Assembly: GCA_030041255.1 (NCBI GenBank)
Contig: JASHOF010000011.1
Location: 1-34,588, forward strand
Reading direction: 5' to 3'
Length of the DNA: 34,588 nt
DNA from: Acetobacteraceae bacterium
GTDB lineage: Bacteria; Pseudomonadota; Alphaproteobacteria; Acetobacterales; Acetobacteraceae
In this document: positions 22,724 to 30,986 of the stretch, piece by piece
How positions within the stretch are numbered: the stretch's first letter is position 1
How the letters are laid out: every line of letters begins with the position of its first letter
The notes under the pieces: model-generated
The model's input: only the letters and a program-made list of their open reading frames with translations
What the model was told of the DNA's origin: nothing
Databases searched by the model: none
Made by a program: the position numbers and the translations under genes

Positions 22724-23335
22724 ATGCCGCTCAGCAAACCGACCGGGCGCGCGCTTCTGCATGAACGCGACATCACCATCCGCGGCTATCGACGCACGGA
22801 CGGGCGTTTCGATATCGAGGCGCATCTCGTCGATACCAAGACCTACAGCTTCCCGAACCAGGATCGGGGCGAAATCCCTGCCGGCGAGCCGCTGCACGAG
22901 ATGTGGGTCCGGCTGACGGTGGACGAGAACCTGCTGATCGAAGCGAGCGAGGCCGTGACCGAACAGGGGCCCTACGCAATCTGCCCCGATGCGGCGCCGA
23001 ACTTCGCGAGGCTCGCCGGGCTCAGGATCGGCCGCGGTTTCCTCAAGGCCGCCGGCGAGCGGGTGGGCGGCGTGGCCGGGTGCACGCACTTGCGCGAATT
23101 GCTCCAGCAGCTTGGCACGACCGCCATCCAGACCCTCTATGCGGTGCGGACGCAGAGGGAAGAGGCCGAGGATTCCGCCGCGCGCGAGCCGCGCATGCTC
23201 AATAGCTGCTATGCCTATGCCGCGAATGGGCCGGTGGTGCAGCGCCGCTGGCCGAATTTCTACACCGGTCCCGATCCGCTGGCAGTGATTGGTGAGGCTG
23301 GCGGGGCGCCCCCGGCAGACATTTCGCACGCGTGA
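22724..23335 (+). CDS. DUF2889 protein
   Basis: 203 residues from ATG 22724. The opening RALLHERDITIRGYRRTDGR and the EAHLVDTKTYSFPN run, then HEMWVRLTVDENLLI and CTHLRELLQQLGTTAIQTLY, match DUF2889, found in many proteobacteria. Its function is unknown. The C-terminus is acidic and unconserved. Convergent with the Lrp-family regulator at 23351, with 15 bases between stops. Confidence 0.85.
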   Translation: MPLSKPTGRALLHERDITIRGYRRTDGRFDIEAHLVDTKTYSFPNQDRGEIPAGEPLHEMWVRLTVDENLLIEASEAVTEQGPYAICPDAAPNFARLAGLRIGRGFLKAAGERVGGVAGCTHLRELLQQLGTTAIQTLYAVRTQREEAEDSAAREPRMLNSCYAYAANGPVVQRRWPNFYTGPDPLAVIGEAGGAPPADISHA

Positions 23336-23350
23336 TCGGGCGATCGCGAG

Positions 23351-23824
23351 CTAAAGCGGCAGCGGGGCGGCCTTCATGTGCTCCATGGCGAAGCGGCTGG
23401 TGACGTTGCGCAGCGGCAAGGCGTTGATGAGCCGGCGATAGAATCCATCGTAAGCCGCGATGTCCGGGACGACGACGTGCAGCAGATAATCCACATCCCC
23501 GCTCATCCGCCACGCCGCAACGATCTCGGGGGTGCCGGCCACGAGCGCCGCGAAGCGCTCGAGCCAGGCGGCAGAATGGTCGGCGGTCTCGACGGAGACG
23601 AAGGCACTAACCGGCAGCCCGACCCTTTCCGCGTCGATCACCGCCACCCGGCCCTGGATGATGCCCGCCGTTTCCAGCCTGCGGATGCGCTTCCAGCAGG
23701 GCGTTGCGGTCAAGCCGACCTTGGCGGCGATCTCGGCGAGCGAGAGGCTGGCGTCCTTGGCCAGCAGCTTGAGGATCGCACGGTCGGTTGCGTCGATCTC
23801 CTTAGGCGCCTTGGCATCCGTCAT
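23351..23824 (-). CDS. Lrp/AsnC-family transcriptional regulator
   Basis: 157 residues from ATG 23824. The N-terminal HTH (residues about 12-50) reads IDATDRAILKLLAKDASLSL, AEIAAKVGLTATPCWKRIRR, followed by the RAM ligand-binding/oligomerisation domain (DYLLHVVVPDIAAYDGFYRR). Members are usually controlled by an amino acid. An in-frame upstream start (23983) would add an unrelated basic stretch. Its targets are unknown; it sits next to no amino-acid biosynthetic gene. Confidence 0.92.
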   Translation of the reverse strand: MTDAKAPKEIDATDRAILKLLAKDASLSLAEIAAKVGLTATPCWKRIRRLETAGIIQGRVAVIDAERVGLPVSAFVSVETADHSAAWLERFAALVAGTPEIVAAWRMSGDVDYLLHVVVPDIAAYDGFYRRLINALPLRNVTSRFAMEHMKAAPLPL

Positions 23825-23900
23825 CTTGGGGAAAATTCCTTCTCCACGCTGCCAGCAAGGGCTCCAGTATGCGCGGATTTTGCCGAGAGAATAAAATGTT

Positions 23901-24536
23901 TTAGCGGGGATTGGCGGCCGGCGGGGCGGACCCGGGCGGAGCCTTCTGGGCCGAAAGGTCCTGGAAGCCGGGCGGTGGGGCAAACAAAGCCTTCGGCTCA
24001 GCCTCGTAAGCGACGGAGAGCGCGGTCAGCCGGGCCTGGTGGGCGGGTCGGCTTCCTTCGATGCGGCTCAGAACCACCCCGTCCGCCGTGACGCAGACCG
24101 ATCCGCCTGCTCTCCCGGGGCCGATCTTCCACAGATCGCACGCGTATCCGGCCACCCGGGCGCTGCCGGCGCGCTGATAGGTTGCCTCAGGGTCAAGCAG
24201 CAACAGCCCGCTTGCCACCCTGGGGTTGAGCGGCCTGCTCATGAAGGCGTGAATTTTCGGATCGACAACGGTCGCGGTCTTCCTGGCCCGGTCGATCAGC
24301 AGGTAGGCCCCGGAGGCGGGATTATCGAACCTGATGAGCTGCCCGCCGCCGATCACGCGCAAGCGAAGCGCGTTGGTCGTTTTGCCGCCCGCGGCGTTTG
24401 CATCCGGGCTTTCCAGGCGGTACTGGACGCTCACATCGCGGCTCGGCGCGAAGAGCGGATGGGCAGCCGTGGCCGCCGCGGCCAGCAGAAGGAGGGCCGC
24501 CGCACCCGATCGGACAAGGCCGGCCCTGGACCGCAC
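23901..24536 (-). CDS. Periplasmic DUF4412-like protein
   Basis: 211 residues with a GTG start at 24536 that overlaps the BolA stop by one base (TAGTG). Residues 1-25 are a signal peptide (LVRSGAAALLLLAAAATAA). The mature part is a beta-rich domain: VQYRLESPDANAAG, ALRLRVIGGGQLIRFDNPAS, GAYLLIDRARKTATVVDP, and CDLWKIGPGRAGGSVCVTAD, with two Cys likely in a disulfide. The pattern resembles DUF4412 family proteins of unknown function. Probably co-transcribed with bolA. Confidence 0.75.
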   Translation of the reverse strand: MRSRAGLVRSGAAALLLLAAAATAAHPLFAPSRDVSVQYRLESPDANAAGGKTTNALRLRVIGGGQLIRFDNPASGAYLLIDRARKTATVVDPKIHAFMSRPLNPRVASGLLLLDPEATYQRAGSARVAGYACDLWKIGPGRAGGSVCVTADGVVLSRIEGSRPAHQARLTALSVAYEAEPKALFAPPPGFQDLSAQKAPPGSAPPAANPR

Positions 24537-24817
24537 TAACCTTCCGGCTGCTCGCCGGGAGCCGAGAGCGTGAGCGAAAGCGCGTGCAGCCCGCTACCGA
24601 ATTCCGCGGCCAGAGCCGCGTGCACCGCCCGCGCCCGCTGCACGCGGCTCTGGCCGCGGAACGAAGCTGCGACCAGCAGCACCGAGTAATGAGTCTCCCC
24701 TTCCGGGCGGGCGCCGGCATGGCCGACATGGCGCGTGGAGTCGTCATGAACTTCGATCCGGCTGGGTGCAAAGCGCGTCCGAAGGAGACTCTCGATGCGT
24801 TCGGCCCGGGTTTGCAT
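24536..24817 (-). CDS. bolA: BolA-family protein
   Basis: 93 residues, ATG 24817 (an upstream in-frame start would add a basic tail unlike BolA). BolA motifs: RIESLLRTRFAPSRIEVHDD, RHVGHAG, ETHYSVLLVAASFRGQSRV and HALSLTL. BolA proteins pair with monothiol glutaredoxins and bind an iron-sulfur cluster. Encoded opposite the DnaJ gene, next to cobST, a common alphaproteobacterial arrangement. The DNA for residues 52-71 is a perfect 23-bp inverted repeat (24602-24661). Confidence 0.92.
   Translation of the reverse strand: MQTRAERIESLLRTRFAPSRIEVHDDSTRHVGHAGARPEGETHYSVLLVAASFRGQSRVQRARAVHAALAAEFGSGLHALSLTLSAPGEQPEG
24602..24661. repeat. Perfect 23-bp inverted repeat inside bolA
   Basis: TTCCGCGGCCAGAGCCGCGT at 24602-24621 extended to 24624 is the exact reverse complement of 24639-24661, with a 14-base loop. 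It lies in the coding sequence for the conserved SFRGQSRVQRARAVHAALAA segment. An RNA hairpin of this strength could affect bolA translation or transcription, or it may be a G+C-rich coincidence of codon use. Confidence 0.8.
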
Positions 24818-24895
24818 CGCGCACATATCGGCCGTTTCGCGCCGACCGCCAAGCCGGCGTTGCCAACACGGGGGAGGAGCCCCCATAACCAACGC

Positions 24896-25477
24896 ATGGA
24901 ACCACGGCGTTCGCGCATCAAGGCATTCGCGCCCGACCCCGATGCACCGGGGCGGGGGTGCGATGTCCTGGGCTGCGAGGCCGCGGGCGAGTACCGTGCC
25001 CCCCGCTCACGGTTGGCACTGCGCGAGTGGCGGTGGTTCTGTCTCGAGCACGTGCGCGCCTACAATGCGGCATGGGACTATTACCGGGGAATGAGCCCAG
25101 GCGAGATCGAAGCCGAATTGCGCTCCGATATCGCGTGGCAGCGCCCCACCTGGCCTCTTGGCCGTCTCGGCGGGAACGACTGGCGGAACGCGGCCGGGCT
25201 TGAAGAATCACTCACGGCGTTCGCCGACGCGGCTTCCCGTCCCAGCGCCGCCAAGGCGGCGCCGGCCGAGCTGAAGGTGCATCTCGCGGCACTCGAGCTT
25301 GGCTGGCCGGTGACATTGGAGGCGGTCAAGGCGCGCTACAAGGAACTCGCCAAGCGCCATCATCCGGACGCCAACGGCGGGGATGCCGACGCCGGCGAGC
25401 GGTTCAAAGCCATCAGCCTCGCCTACGCAACGTTGCGCACCAGGCTGGCGCGCACGCCCTCACCCGCCGCCGGCTGA
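24896..25477 (+). CDS. DnaJ-domain protein next to cobS
   Basis: 193 residues from ATG 24896. The N-terminal part has a Cys/His pattern (Cys22, Cys27, Cys49, His52) that could bind zinc; the C-terminal 65 residues are a J domain with HPD at 156-158 in [11 protein letters not shown], the loop that stimulates Hsp70. This short DnaJ-like gene upstream of cobS is widespread in alphaproteobacteria. It may assist cobaltochelatase assembly or the iron-sulfur systems linked to BolA; neither is shown by the sequence. It is 70 bases upstream of cobS. Confidence 0.88.
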   Translation: MEPRRSRIKAFAPDPDAPGRGCDVLGCEAAGEYRAPRSRLALREWRWFCLEHVRAYNAAWDYYRGMSPGEIEAELRSDIAWQRPTWPLGRLGGNDWRNAAGLEESLTAFADAASRPSAAKAAPAELKVHLAALELGWPVTLEAVKARYKELAKRHHPDANGGDADAGERFKAISLAYATLRTRLARTPSPAAG

Positions 25478-25547
25478 GCAGGCGGGTTTCAAGCCCCACA
25501 GCGCGGGATTACATTGCCACCCTGATCGCCACAGGACCGTCCGGCCG

Positions 25548-26564
25548 ATGAACAATGTTGCCGTCTCTTCTCAACCGCGTGTCGAGCCCACCTCGGCGAT
25601 CGACCTGCCCGATATCATGGTCAATGCCCGCCAGACTTTCGGCATCGAGACGGCCATGGAGGTGCCGGCCTTTTCCATCCGCACCGAGCACGTTCCCGAC
25701 CTGGACGAGGCGTACCGCTTCGATCGGGAAACGACGCTGGCGATCCTGGCCGGCTTCGCCCACAACCGCCGCGTGCTGATCCAGGGCTATCACGGCACCG
25801 GCAAATCGACCCACATCGAGCAGGTGGCGGCACGGCTCAACTGGCCCTGCATCCGCATCAATCTCGACAGCCACATCAGCCGGATCGACCTCATCGGCAA
25901 GGATGCGATCGTGCTGAAGGACGGCAAGCAGGTCACGGAATTCCGCGAAGGCATCCTGCCCTGGGCGCTGCAGCACCCCTGCGCGCTGGTGTTCGACGAA
26001 TACGACGCCGGTCGCCCGGACGTGATGTTCGTCATCCAGCGCGTCCTCGAGGTGGAGGGCAAGCTCACCCTGCTCGATCAAAGCCGCGTCATCCGTCCGC
26101 ATCCCGCGTTCCGGCTCTACGCCACCACCAACACGGTCGGCCTCGGCGACACGACGGGACTCTATCACGGCACCCAGCAGATCAATCAGGGCCAGATGGA
26201 CCGCTGGAACATCGTCGCCACGCTCAATTACCTGGCCCACGGGCAGGAAACCGAGATCGTGATGGCGAAGCTCGGCATCAATCCGGATGACAGGTCCGCG
26301 AAAAAGCGGATCGAGAGCATGGTGGCGCTCGCCGACCTGACGCGGGCCGGCTTCATCAACGGCGACATCTCGACCGTGATGAGCCCGCGGACGGTGATCA
26401 CCTGGGCCGAGAACGCGCACATCTTCGGTGATCTCGGCTTCGCCTTCCGCCTCACCTTCCTCAACAAGTGCGACGAGGCGGAGCGGCAGATCGTTGCCGA
26501 ATACTATCAGCGCTGCTTCAACGAGGAGATCCCGAGCGGCGGGTTCCTGCGCAAGGCATCCTGA
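25548..26564 (+). CDS. cobS: Cobaltochelatase ATPase subunit CobS
   Basis: 338 residues from ATG 25548. An AAA+ ATPase: Walker [10 protein letters not shown] at 80-88, Walker [11 protein letters not shown] near 145-153, sensor-like [10 protein letters not shown]. CobS with CobT forms the ring complex that drives CobN to insert cobalt into hydrogenobyrinate a,c-diamide in the aerobic cobalamin pathway. It is followed after 8 bases by cobT. cobN is not in the window. Length (about 330) is normal. Confidence 0.95.
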   Translation: MNNVAVSSQPRVEPTSAIDLPDIMVNARQTFGIETAMEVPAFSIRTEHVPDLDEAYRFDRETTLAILAGFAHNRRVLIQGYHGTGKSTHIEQVAARLNWPCIRINLDSHISRIDLIGKDAIVLKDGKQVTEFREGILPWALQHPCALVFDEYDAGRPDVMFVIQRVLEVEGKLTLLDQSRVIRPHPAFRLYATTNTVGLGDTTGLYHGTQQINQGQMDRWNIVATLNYLAHGQETEIVMAKLGINPDDRSAKKRIESMVALADLTRAGFINGDISTVMSPRTVITWAENAHIFGDLGFAFRLTFLNKCDEAERQIVAEYYQRCFNEEIPSGGFLRKAS

Positions 26565-26572
26565 AGCATTCA

Positions 26573-28435
26573 GTGAGCGGTTCGAAAGAGAGCGATCGGG
26601 TCGAAGAGTTCAAGCGCGCCACGGCAAGCGTGCTGCGCGCCATGGCCGGCGCGCCGGAAGTGCAGGTGGCCTTTCAGCCGGGCCCACCCGGGCTCAGCGG
26701 CAGCCGCGCCCGCCTGCCGCTGCCTACGCGTGCGCTGCCCGCCGGCGAGCGCTCGCGGTTGCGCGGCACTGCCGACCAGGTGGCGCTACGGCTCCGTCAT
26801 CACGACGATGCCAAGCACAGGGAAAGAATCCCGATCGGGCGCGAGGCAAAGGAAGCCTACGACGCGCTCGAGCAGGTCAGGGTCGAGGTGATCGGGGGGC
26901 GCCACATGGCCGGCGTTGCCGCCAACCTGCGCGCCCGCCTGGCCGAGGAGTGCGAGGCCGAAGGCTACGACCGGATGACGGAGAAGGATCAGCTTCCGGT
27001 CTCCGCCGCACTGGCCCTGCTGGCTCGCGAGAGGCTTTCCGGCGAGGGGACACCCGCGGCGGCAACCCGCATCCTCGAGGCCTGGCGCGGCACCCTGGGC
27101 CCTGCCGCCGAGACGGCGATGGCGGACCTGGCTCGTCTCGCCGACGACCAGGTGGCCTATGCCCGCGCCGCGCGGCGGCTCCTGGCAGCACTCGATCTCG
27201 CGGAAGCCGAAGCAGACCTCGAAACCGACGCCGAGGGCGAGGAGAGCGAAGGGGAAGAGCAGTCCGGAGCCGAGGACCAGAGCGCGGAAAGCGAAGGGCG
27301 CTCGGAAGCGGATGCCGAGGCGATGCTGGGCGCGGATGCCGAAGAGGTCGAAGGCGAGGCGACAGACGACACCGAGCAGGGAGGGGAAGAGGCAACCGAC
27401 GGCGACGAGCGTCCGGGCGGCCCGCAGGCACCGCGCGATGCGGCGGCGGGCGGGGGCGAAGGCGGCTATCGTGCCTATACGCGCAGTTTCGACGAGGAGG
27501 TCGCGGCGGAGGAGTTGTGCGACCCCGAGGAGCTCACGCGCCTCCGCCAGCAGCTCGACCAGCAGCTCCAGCATCTGCAGGGCGTGGTCTCCAAGCTCGC
27601 CAACCGCCTGCAACGCCGCCTGCTCGCCCAGCAGCAGCGGGCCTGGGACTTCGATCTCGACGAGGGGCTGCTCGATGCCGGCAGGCTGGCGCGCGTGGTC
27701 GTCAATCCGCTGCATTCTCTCTCCTACAAGCGAGAGCGGGACACCGAATTCCGCGATACCGTGGTCACGCTGCTGCTCGACAATTCCGGTTCCATGCGCG
27801 GCCGGCCGATCACGGTTGCTGCCATGTGCGGCGATATCCTGGCGCGCACCCTCGAGCGCTGCGGGGTGAAGGTCGAGCTGCTCGGCTTCACCACGCGCGC
27901 CTGGAAGGGCGGGCAGAGCCGCGAGCGCTGGGTGGCCGAGAACAAGCCGCGCAACCCCGGCCGTCTCAACGACCTTCGTCACATCATCTACAAGGCCGCC
28001 GACCAGCCGTGGCGGCGTTCGCGCAAGAATCTCGGCCTGATGCTGCGCGAAGGCCTGCTGAAGGAGAACATCGACGGCGAGGCGCTGCTCTGGGCCTATC
28101 GGCGTCTTCTCGCCCGCGCCGAACATCGCCGCATCCTGATGGTGATCAGCGACGGCGCTCCGGTCGATGATTCCACGCTCTCGGTCAATGCCGGCAACTA
28201 TCTCGAGAAGCATCTGCGCGAAGTCATCCACGACATCGAAAGCCGCGAGCTCGTCGAGCTGACCGCGATCGGCATCGGCCACGACGTGACCCGCTACTAT
28301 CGCCGCGCCGTCACCATCGTCGATGCCGAGGAGCTCGGCGGCACGATGATGAAGAAGCTCACCGAACTGTTCGACGAGGATGAAGCGGCGGCCTGGCAGC
28401 GGGCGGCTGCCAACCGCGCTGCGCTCGTGGTGTAA
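26573..28435 (+). CDS. cobT: Cobaltochelatase subunit CobT
   Basis: 620 residues from GTG 26573, 8 bases after the CobS stop. An N-terminal helical domain ([20 protein letters not shown]) is followed by a long acidic linker (about 200-300) rich in Glu/Asp, typical of CobT, and a C-terminal von Willebrand A domain with the [13 protein letters not shown] at 403-410. The VWA part docks on CobN. Function as for CobS. The reading frame continues upstream into cobS; the GTG is the first codon after its end and matches where CobT begins. Confidence 0.95.
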   Translation: MSGSKESDRVEEFKRATASVLRAMAGAPEVQVAFQPGPPGLSGSRARLPLPTRALPAGERSRLRGTADQVALRLRHHDDAKHRERIPIGREAKEAYDALEQVRVEVIGGRHMAGVAANLRARLAEECEAEGYDRMTEKDQLPVSAALALLARERLSGEGTPAAATRILEAWRGTLGPAAETAMADLARLADDQVAYARAARRLLAALDLAEAEADLETDAEGEESEGEEQSGAEDQSAESEGRSEADAEAMLGADAEEVEGEATDDTEQGGEEATDGDERPGGPQAPRDAAAGGGEGGYRAYTRSFDEEVAAEELCDPEELTRLRQQLDQQLQHLQGVVSKLANRLQRRLLAQQQRAWDFDLDEGLLDAGRLARVVVNPLHSLSYKRERDTEFRDTVVTLLLDNSGSMRGRPITVAAMCGDILARTLERCGVKVELLGFTTRAWKGGQSRERWVAENKPRNPGRLNDLRHIIYKAADQPWRRSRKNLGLMLREGLLKENIDGEALLWAYRRLLARAEHRRILMVISDGAPVDDSTLSVNAGNYLEKHLREVIHDIESRELVELTAIGIGHDVTRYYRRAVTIVDAEELGGTMMKKLTELFDEDEAAAWQRAAANRAALVV

Positions 28436-28454
28436 GCAAGAGAGGGGGCGCTGG

Positions 28455-29378
28455 GTGATTCTGGTGACGAATGGCGAGGGCTATCCCGGCGCGGACACCA
28501 CCGCGCGCCTTCTCTCCGAGGGCCACCCTGCGCTCGATGCGATCGAGGCCGGCATCCGGCTGGTCGAGGCGGACGAGCGGGTGCGCACGGTCGGGCGCGG
28601 CGGCTGGGCGAACATCCTCGGCGAAGTGGAACTCGACGCCGCGGTGATGGACGGAACGAGCCTCGGAACCGGCGCGGTCGGGGCGGTGATGGGATTCCTG
28701 CACCCGGTTTCGATCGCCCGCGCGGTCATGGAACGCCTGCCGCACGCGTTCCTCGTCGGTCGGGGTGCCGAGATGTTCGCCCACGAAATCGGCGCCGAGA
28801 CCGCGGAAAATGTGCTGCCGCATGCGCGCGAGGCCTGGCATGCCTGGTTCGAGGAGGCGGTCCGCGGGACGGCGCGCGAACGCTGGCCGGAAAGCGGCCT
28901 GATCGAGCATGTGCAGGCGCAGGTGCAGGCTGACCGCCCGGCCGGCACGACCGTTTTCATCGCCCGCGATCAGCGGGGCGGCATCGCCTCCGGCACCAGC
29001 ACTTCCGGCTGGCAGTGGAAGCATCCCGGTCGCCTCGGCGATACGCCGGTCATCGGCGCCGGCTCCTACGCCGATTCCCGTTATGGCGCTTCTGCCTGCA
29101 CCGGGGTGGGCGAGATGGCGATCCGCTGCGGCACCGCACGTGCGGTCGTTCTCTACATGAAGAAGGGCGCAGGCGTGCACGATGCGGTCGCGGAAGCGGT
29201 CGAGGACATGCGGGCGATGCGGGGCGGGCTGATCGGCCGCATCACGATCCACGCGATCGACAATCGTGATCGCCACCGTGTCGTGGCGGTGAACGGCGAT
29301 GGCCGCAACGATTATTTCCTGTGGCGCGATGGCGAATCCCGTGCCACGCGGGAGCGTTGCGAACCGATCCCGCTTTGA
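28455..29378 (+). CDS. Ntn-hydrolase, isoaspartyl peptidase/L-asparaginase family
   Basis: 307 residues from GTG 28455, 19 bases after cobT. Family traits: opening ILVTNGEGYPGADTTARLLS, the probable catalytic Thr165 in PAGTTVFIARDQRGGIASGT, then GWQWKHPGRLGDTPVIGAGS and CTGVGEMAIR, as in glycosylasparaginase-type enzymes that cleave themselves before the Thr. Usual proenzymes have HDT or GTV before the nucleophile; here GT precedes T, so the exact cleavage residue needs checking. Activity on beta-aspartyl peptides or asparagine is expected. Its co-transcription with cobST has no obvious pathway link. Confidence 0.85.
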   Translation: MILVTNGEGYPGADTTARLLSEGHPALDAIEAGIRLVEADERVRTVGRGGWANILGEVELDAAVMDGTSLGTGAVGAVMGFLHPVSIARAVMERLPHAFLVGRGAEMFAHEIGAETAENVLPHAREAWHAWFEEAVRGTARERWPESGLIEHVQAQVQADRPAGTTVFIARDQRGGIASGTSTSGWQWKHPGRLGDTPVIGAGSYADSRYGASACTGVGEMAIRCGTARAVVLYMKKGAGVHDAVAEAVEDMRAMRGGLIGRITIHAIDNRDRHRVVAVNGDGRNDYFLWRDGESRATRERCEPIPL

Positions 29379-29564
29379 GCGGAGAGTGGCAGGCACCCGG
29401 CGCAGCAGGCTGCAACGCCAGTATCATGCCGGGACTTCGCAGCGTGCCGACCCATCGATGCAAAATCAGGACATCGGGAACTTTGGCAAGCAACTGACCC
29501 ACGCCAAACCGGAGTTTTCGAGGACAGAAAGGACCTGCCCCGTTGCCTGAGAGATGATCGGTGT

Positions 29565-29758
29565 ATGATTTCAAGGGGCGAGCGATTTGGCGTGAACGCT
29601 GAAGCATGGAAGCGGTTGCTGACCTCGCTTTGCCGGTTGCAAAGCCTGTTGCCGAAGGCCGTTCTGGTGGGAGGAACGGCGGCGGCGCTTTACGCCGGAT
29701 GGGAAACGGCCCGCGTCCAACGACCGATTTTAATGTTGGGATCACTGGATGGCGTGCC
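29565..29758 (+). pseudogene. Remnant of an AbiEii-like nucleotidyltransferase gene
   Basis: From ATG 29565 the frame reads LLPKAVLVGGTAAALYAG, the opening of the nucleotidyltransferase fold of AbiEii/MNT-type toxins. It then jumps to WETARVQRPILMLGSLDGV, which belongs about 40 residues later, so an internal deletion removed the GHRFS..DHDH active-site segment. After SLDGV the frame runs straight into the 51-bp repeat (29753). The gene is therefore broken twice and is not functional. Family call by motif recall; the deletion is inferred from that alignment. It may be a dead relative of a toxin module. Confidence 0.55.
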
Positions 29759-29803
29759 GGGGCCGACGATGACGAGCACTATGTCTACGCTGTGGCCCTA
29801 TGA
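29753..29803. repeat. 51-bp dispersed repeat, copy 1
   Basis: Begins CGTGCCGGGGCCGACGATGA and ends CCCTATGA. It follows the broken nucleotidyltransferase and precedes the brnT module. Copies 2 (30522-30572) and 3 (31375-31425) differ from it at only a few positions, many of them silent in the frame that reads RAGADDDEHYVYA(I/V)AL. The copies could be tails of a once-repeated gene. Confidence 0.8.
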
Positions 29804-29860
29804 CCGACCGGCGAGGGTACCGGGTCCGGGGCCGGGGGTCCCGCAGGGGTCCCTTGCGGG

Positions 29861-29881
29861 ATATACGCCAGCGGCGTATAT
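29861..29881. promoter_or_regulatory. Operator upstream of brnT
   Basis: ATATACGCC (29861-29869) and GGCGTATAT (29873-29881) are perfect 9-bp inverted arms around AGC, 8 bases before the brnT start. This is the position and form expected of an autoregulatory operator bound by the downstream XRE antitoxin. Confidence 0.65.
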
Positions 29882-29889
29882 TTGCCGAT

Positions 29890-30162
29890 GTGCGATATGT
29901 GTTCGATCCCGCCAAGGACAAGGTCAATCGGACTAAGCATGGCGTTTCCCTCGCATTGGCCGAGGTCTTGTTCGCGGGGCCGCACGTGTCCATGACGGAT
30001 GATCGTTTTGACTACGTCGAGGTTCGCGAGATGGCTCTCGGCCTTATCAATGGCCGGCTTTTTGTACGCGTTGATGCCGACCGGAACGCGGAGCGTCGGG
30101 TAATTTCACTCCGCAAGGAAAACAAGCGAGAAGTGAAGCGCTATGGCGAAAACCTTGAGTAG
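29890..30162 (+). CDS. brnT: BrnT-family toxin (RelE-like ribonuclease)
   Basis: 90 residues from GTG 29890. The BrnT core reads VFDPAKDKVNRTKHGVSLAL (the F-x-WDPAK-like start and KHGVS), then LINGRLFVRVD and RRVISLRKENKREVKRYGE, the conserved basic C-terminus. BrnT is a ribonuclease inhibiting translation. Its usual partner BrnA is a ribbon-helix-helix protein, but here the overlapping downstream gene is an XRE HTH. An upstream in-frame ATG (29800) would read through the operator, so GTG 29890 is preferred. The two genes overlap by 20 bases. Confidence 0.85.
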   Translation: MRYVFDPAKDKVNRTKHGVSLALAEVLFAGPHVSMTDDRFDYVEVREMALGLINGRLFVRVDADRNAERRVISLRKENKREVKRYGENLE

Positions 30163-30472
30163 GGCGGCGCGCGATGCGCTGGCGGCGACGGACTGGAACG
30201 CGATCGATGCGATGACGGACGAGGACATTGCGCGTCAGATTGCATCAAATCCCGACGCCGCACCCGACATGGCCCTGGAGATCGACGTGCGTGCAATCCG
30301 GCGCGCAGCGGGAATGACGCAGGCGCAGTTTGCCGCCGCTTACGAATTCAGTGTCCGAACCATACAGGAATGGGAGCGGGGCGCCAAAAAGCCCAGCGGT
30401 CCCGCGCGAACCCTGTTGCGTGCTATCAAAGCCGATCCGGAGGGCTTACGAAAAGCCCTTGCCGCCGCATAG
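30143..30472 (+). CDS. XRE-family antitoxin paired with BrnT
   Basis: 109 residues, ATG 30143. An N-terminal helical toxin-contacting part (IDAMTDEDIARQIASNPDAA) and a C-terminal HTH at about 50-82 (IRRAAGMTQAQFAAAYEFSV, TIQEWERGAKKPSG), the arrangement seen in antitoxins of RelE-type and BrnT-type toxins. It should bind BrnT and repress from the 29861-29881 operator. The gene overlaps brnT by 20 bases, so translation is coupled. Gene symbol left empty because it is not a BrnA-type fold. Confidence 0.85.
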   Translation: MAKTLSRAARDALAATDWNAIDAMTDEDIARQIASNPDAAPDMALEIDVRAIRRAAGMTQAQFAAAYEFSVRTIQEWERGAKKPSGPARTLLRAIKADPEGLRKALAAA

Positions 30473-30521
30473 GGCCATCGGCAGCGACCTGGATGGGGCG
30501 TCGGGCAATAGCGCAGGATGG

Positions 30522-30572
30522 CGTGCCGGGGCCAGCGATGATGAGCACTACGTCTACGCCATAGCCCTATCA
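30522..30572. repeat. 51-bp dispersed repeat, copy 2
   Basis: Between the XRE antitoxin stop (30472) and the PIN toxin stop (30596). Compared with copy 3, four positions differ: two at the GAC/AGC codon, one T/C and the final G/C that removes the stop. The shared frame ends in AIAL rather than a stop here. Confidence 0.8.
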
Positions 30573-30595
30573 GATGGAGATCCTGCCTTTCCCCG

Positions 30596-30982
30596 TCACC
30601 ACAGCCGAGCAACGCCATAGGCGTCAAAGGTCTGCACGTTGGAGATGAGCACAAGGCGGTCCAGCAACGCCTGTGCGATCAGCATCCGATCGAAGGGATC
30701 GCGATGCGGTCCGGGCAGGCTACCCCCGACCTGTCCGTGTAGAATGCCGATCGGCAGCCCGATGAAGTTATGATCAGCGATCTTGGCGTCGAGATCAGCG
30801 ACAATGGCGGTCACGCCTGGGAGCTTGCCGAGGCGGTGCTTTGTCGTGATTTCCCAAACCGAGGCGGCGCTGACGAAAACGTCATTGTTTTCGTCGGCGA
30901 TCGCTGTCTGTGCCGCAACGGAGAGCGCGTCGTCCCCTGCGAGCCACCACAGGAATGCGTGCGTGTCGAGCAGCAGGCGCAC
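30596..30982 (-). CDS. PIN-domain toxin (VapC-like)
   Basis: 128 residues from GTG 30982 (LLLDTHAFLWWLAGDD). PIN acidic residues Asp6 (LDTH), Glu44 (SVWEIT) and Asp95/Asp98 (HRDPFDRML) are present; the C-terminal acidic residue of the usual TADPAF is replaced by NVQTF (Val116). VapC toxins of this group cleave tRNA or rRNA. It starts 4 bases after the Phd-type antitoxin stop, the standard antitoxin-toxin order, both on the minus strand. Earlier in-frame starts up to 31141 overlap the antitoxin and were rejected. Confidence 0.88.
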   Translation of the reverse strand: MRLLLDTHAFLWWLAGDDALSVAAQTAIADENNDVFVSAASVWEITTKHRLGKLPGVTAIVADLDAKIADHNFIGLPIGILHGQVGGSLPGPHRDPFDRMLIAQALLDRLVLISNVQTFDAYGVARLW

Positions 30983-30986
30983 ACCG

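Noticed and set aside
24398-24895. Upstream extension of the DnaJ-domain gene
   Set aside because: Overlaps bolA and the periplasmic protein gene on the other strand and adds arginine-rich sequence; ATG 24896 begins the recognisable protein.
26428-28170. Long plus-strand frame overlapping cobS end and cobT
   Set aside because: Arginine/glycine-rich low-complexity product out of frame with CobT; a codon-bias shadow of the CobT coding strand.
29606-29803. Plus-strand frame ending in WRAGADDDEHYVYAVAL
   Set aside because: It overlaps the nucleotidyltransferase remnant in another frame and only its last 17 codons belong to the repeat; kept as evidence for the origin of the repeat, not as a gene.
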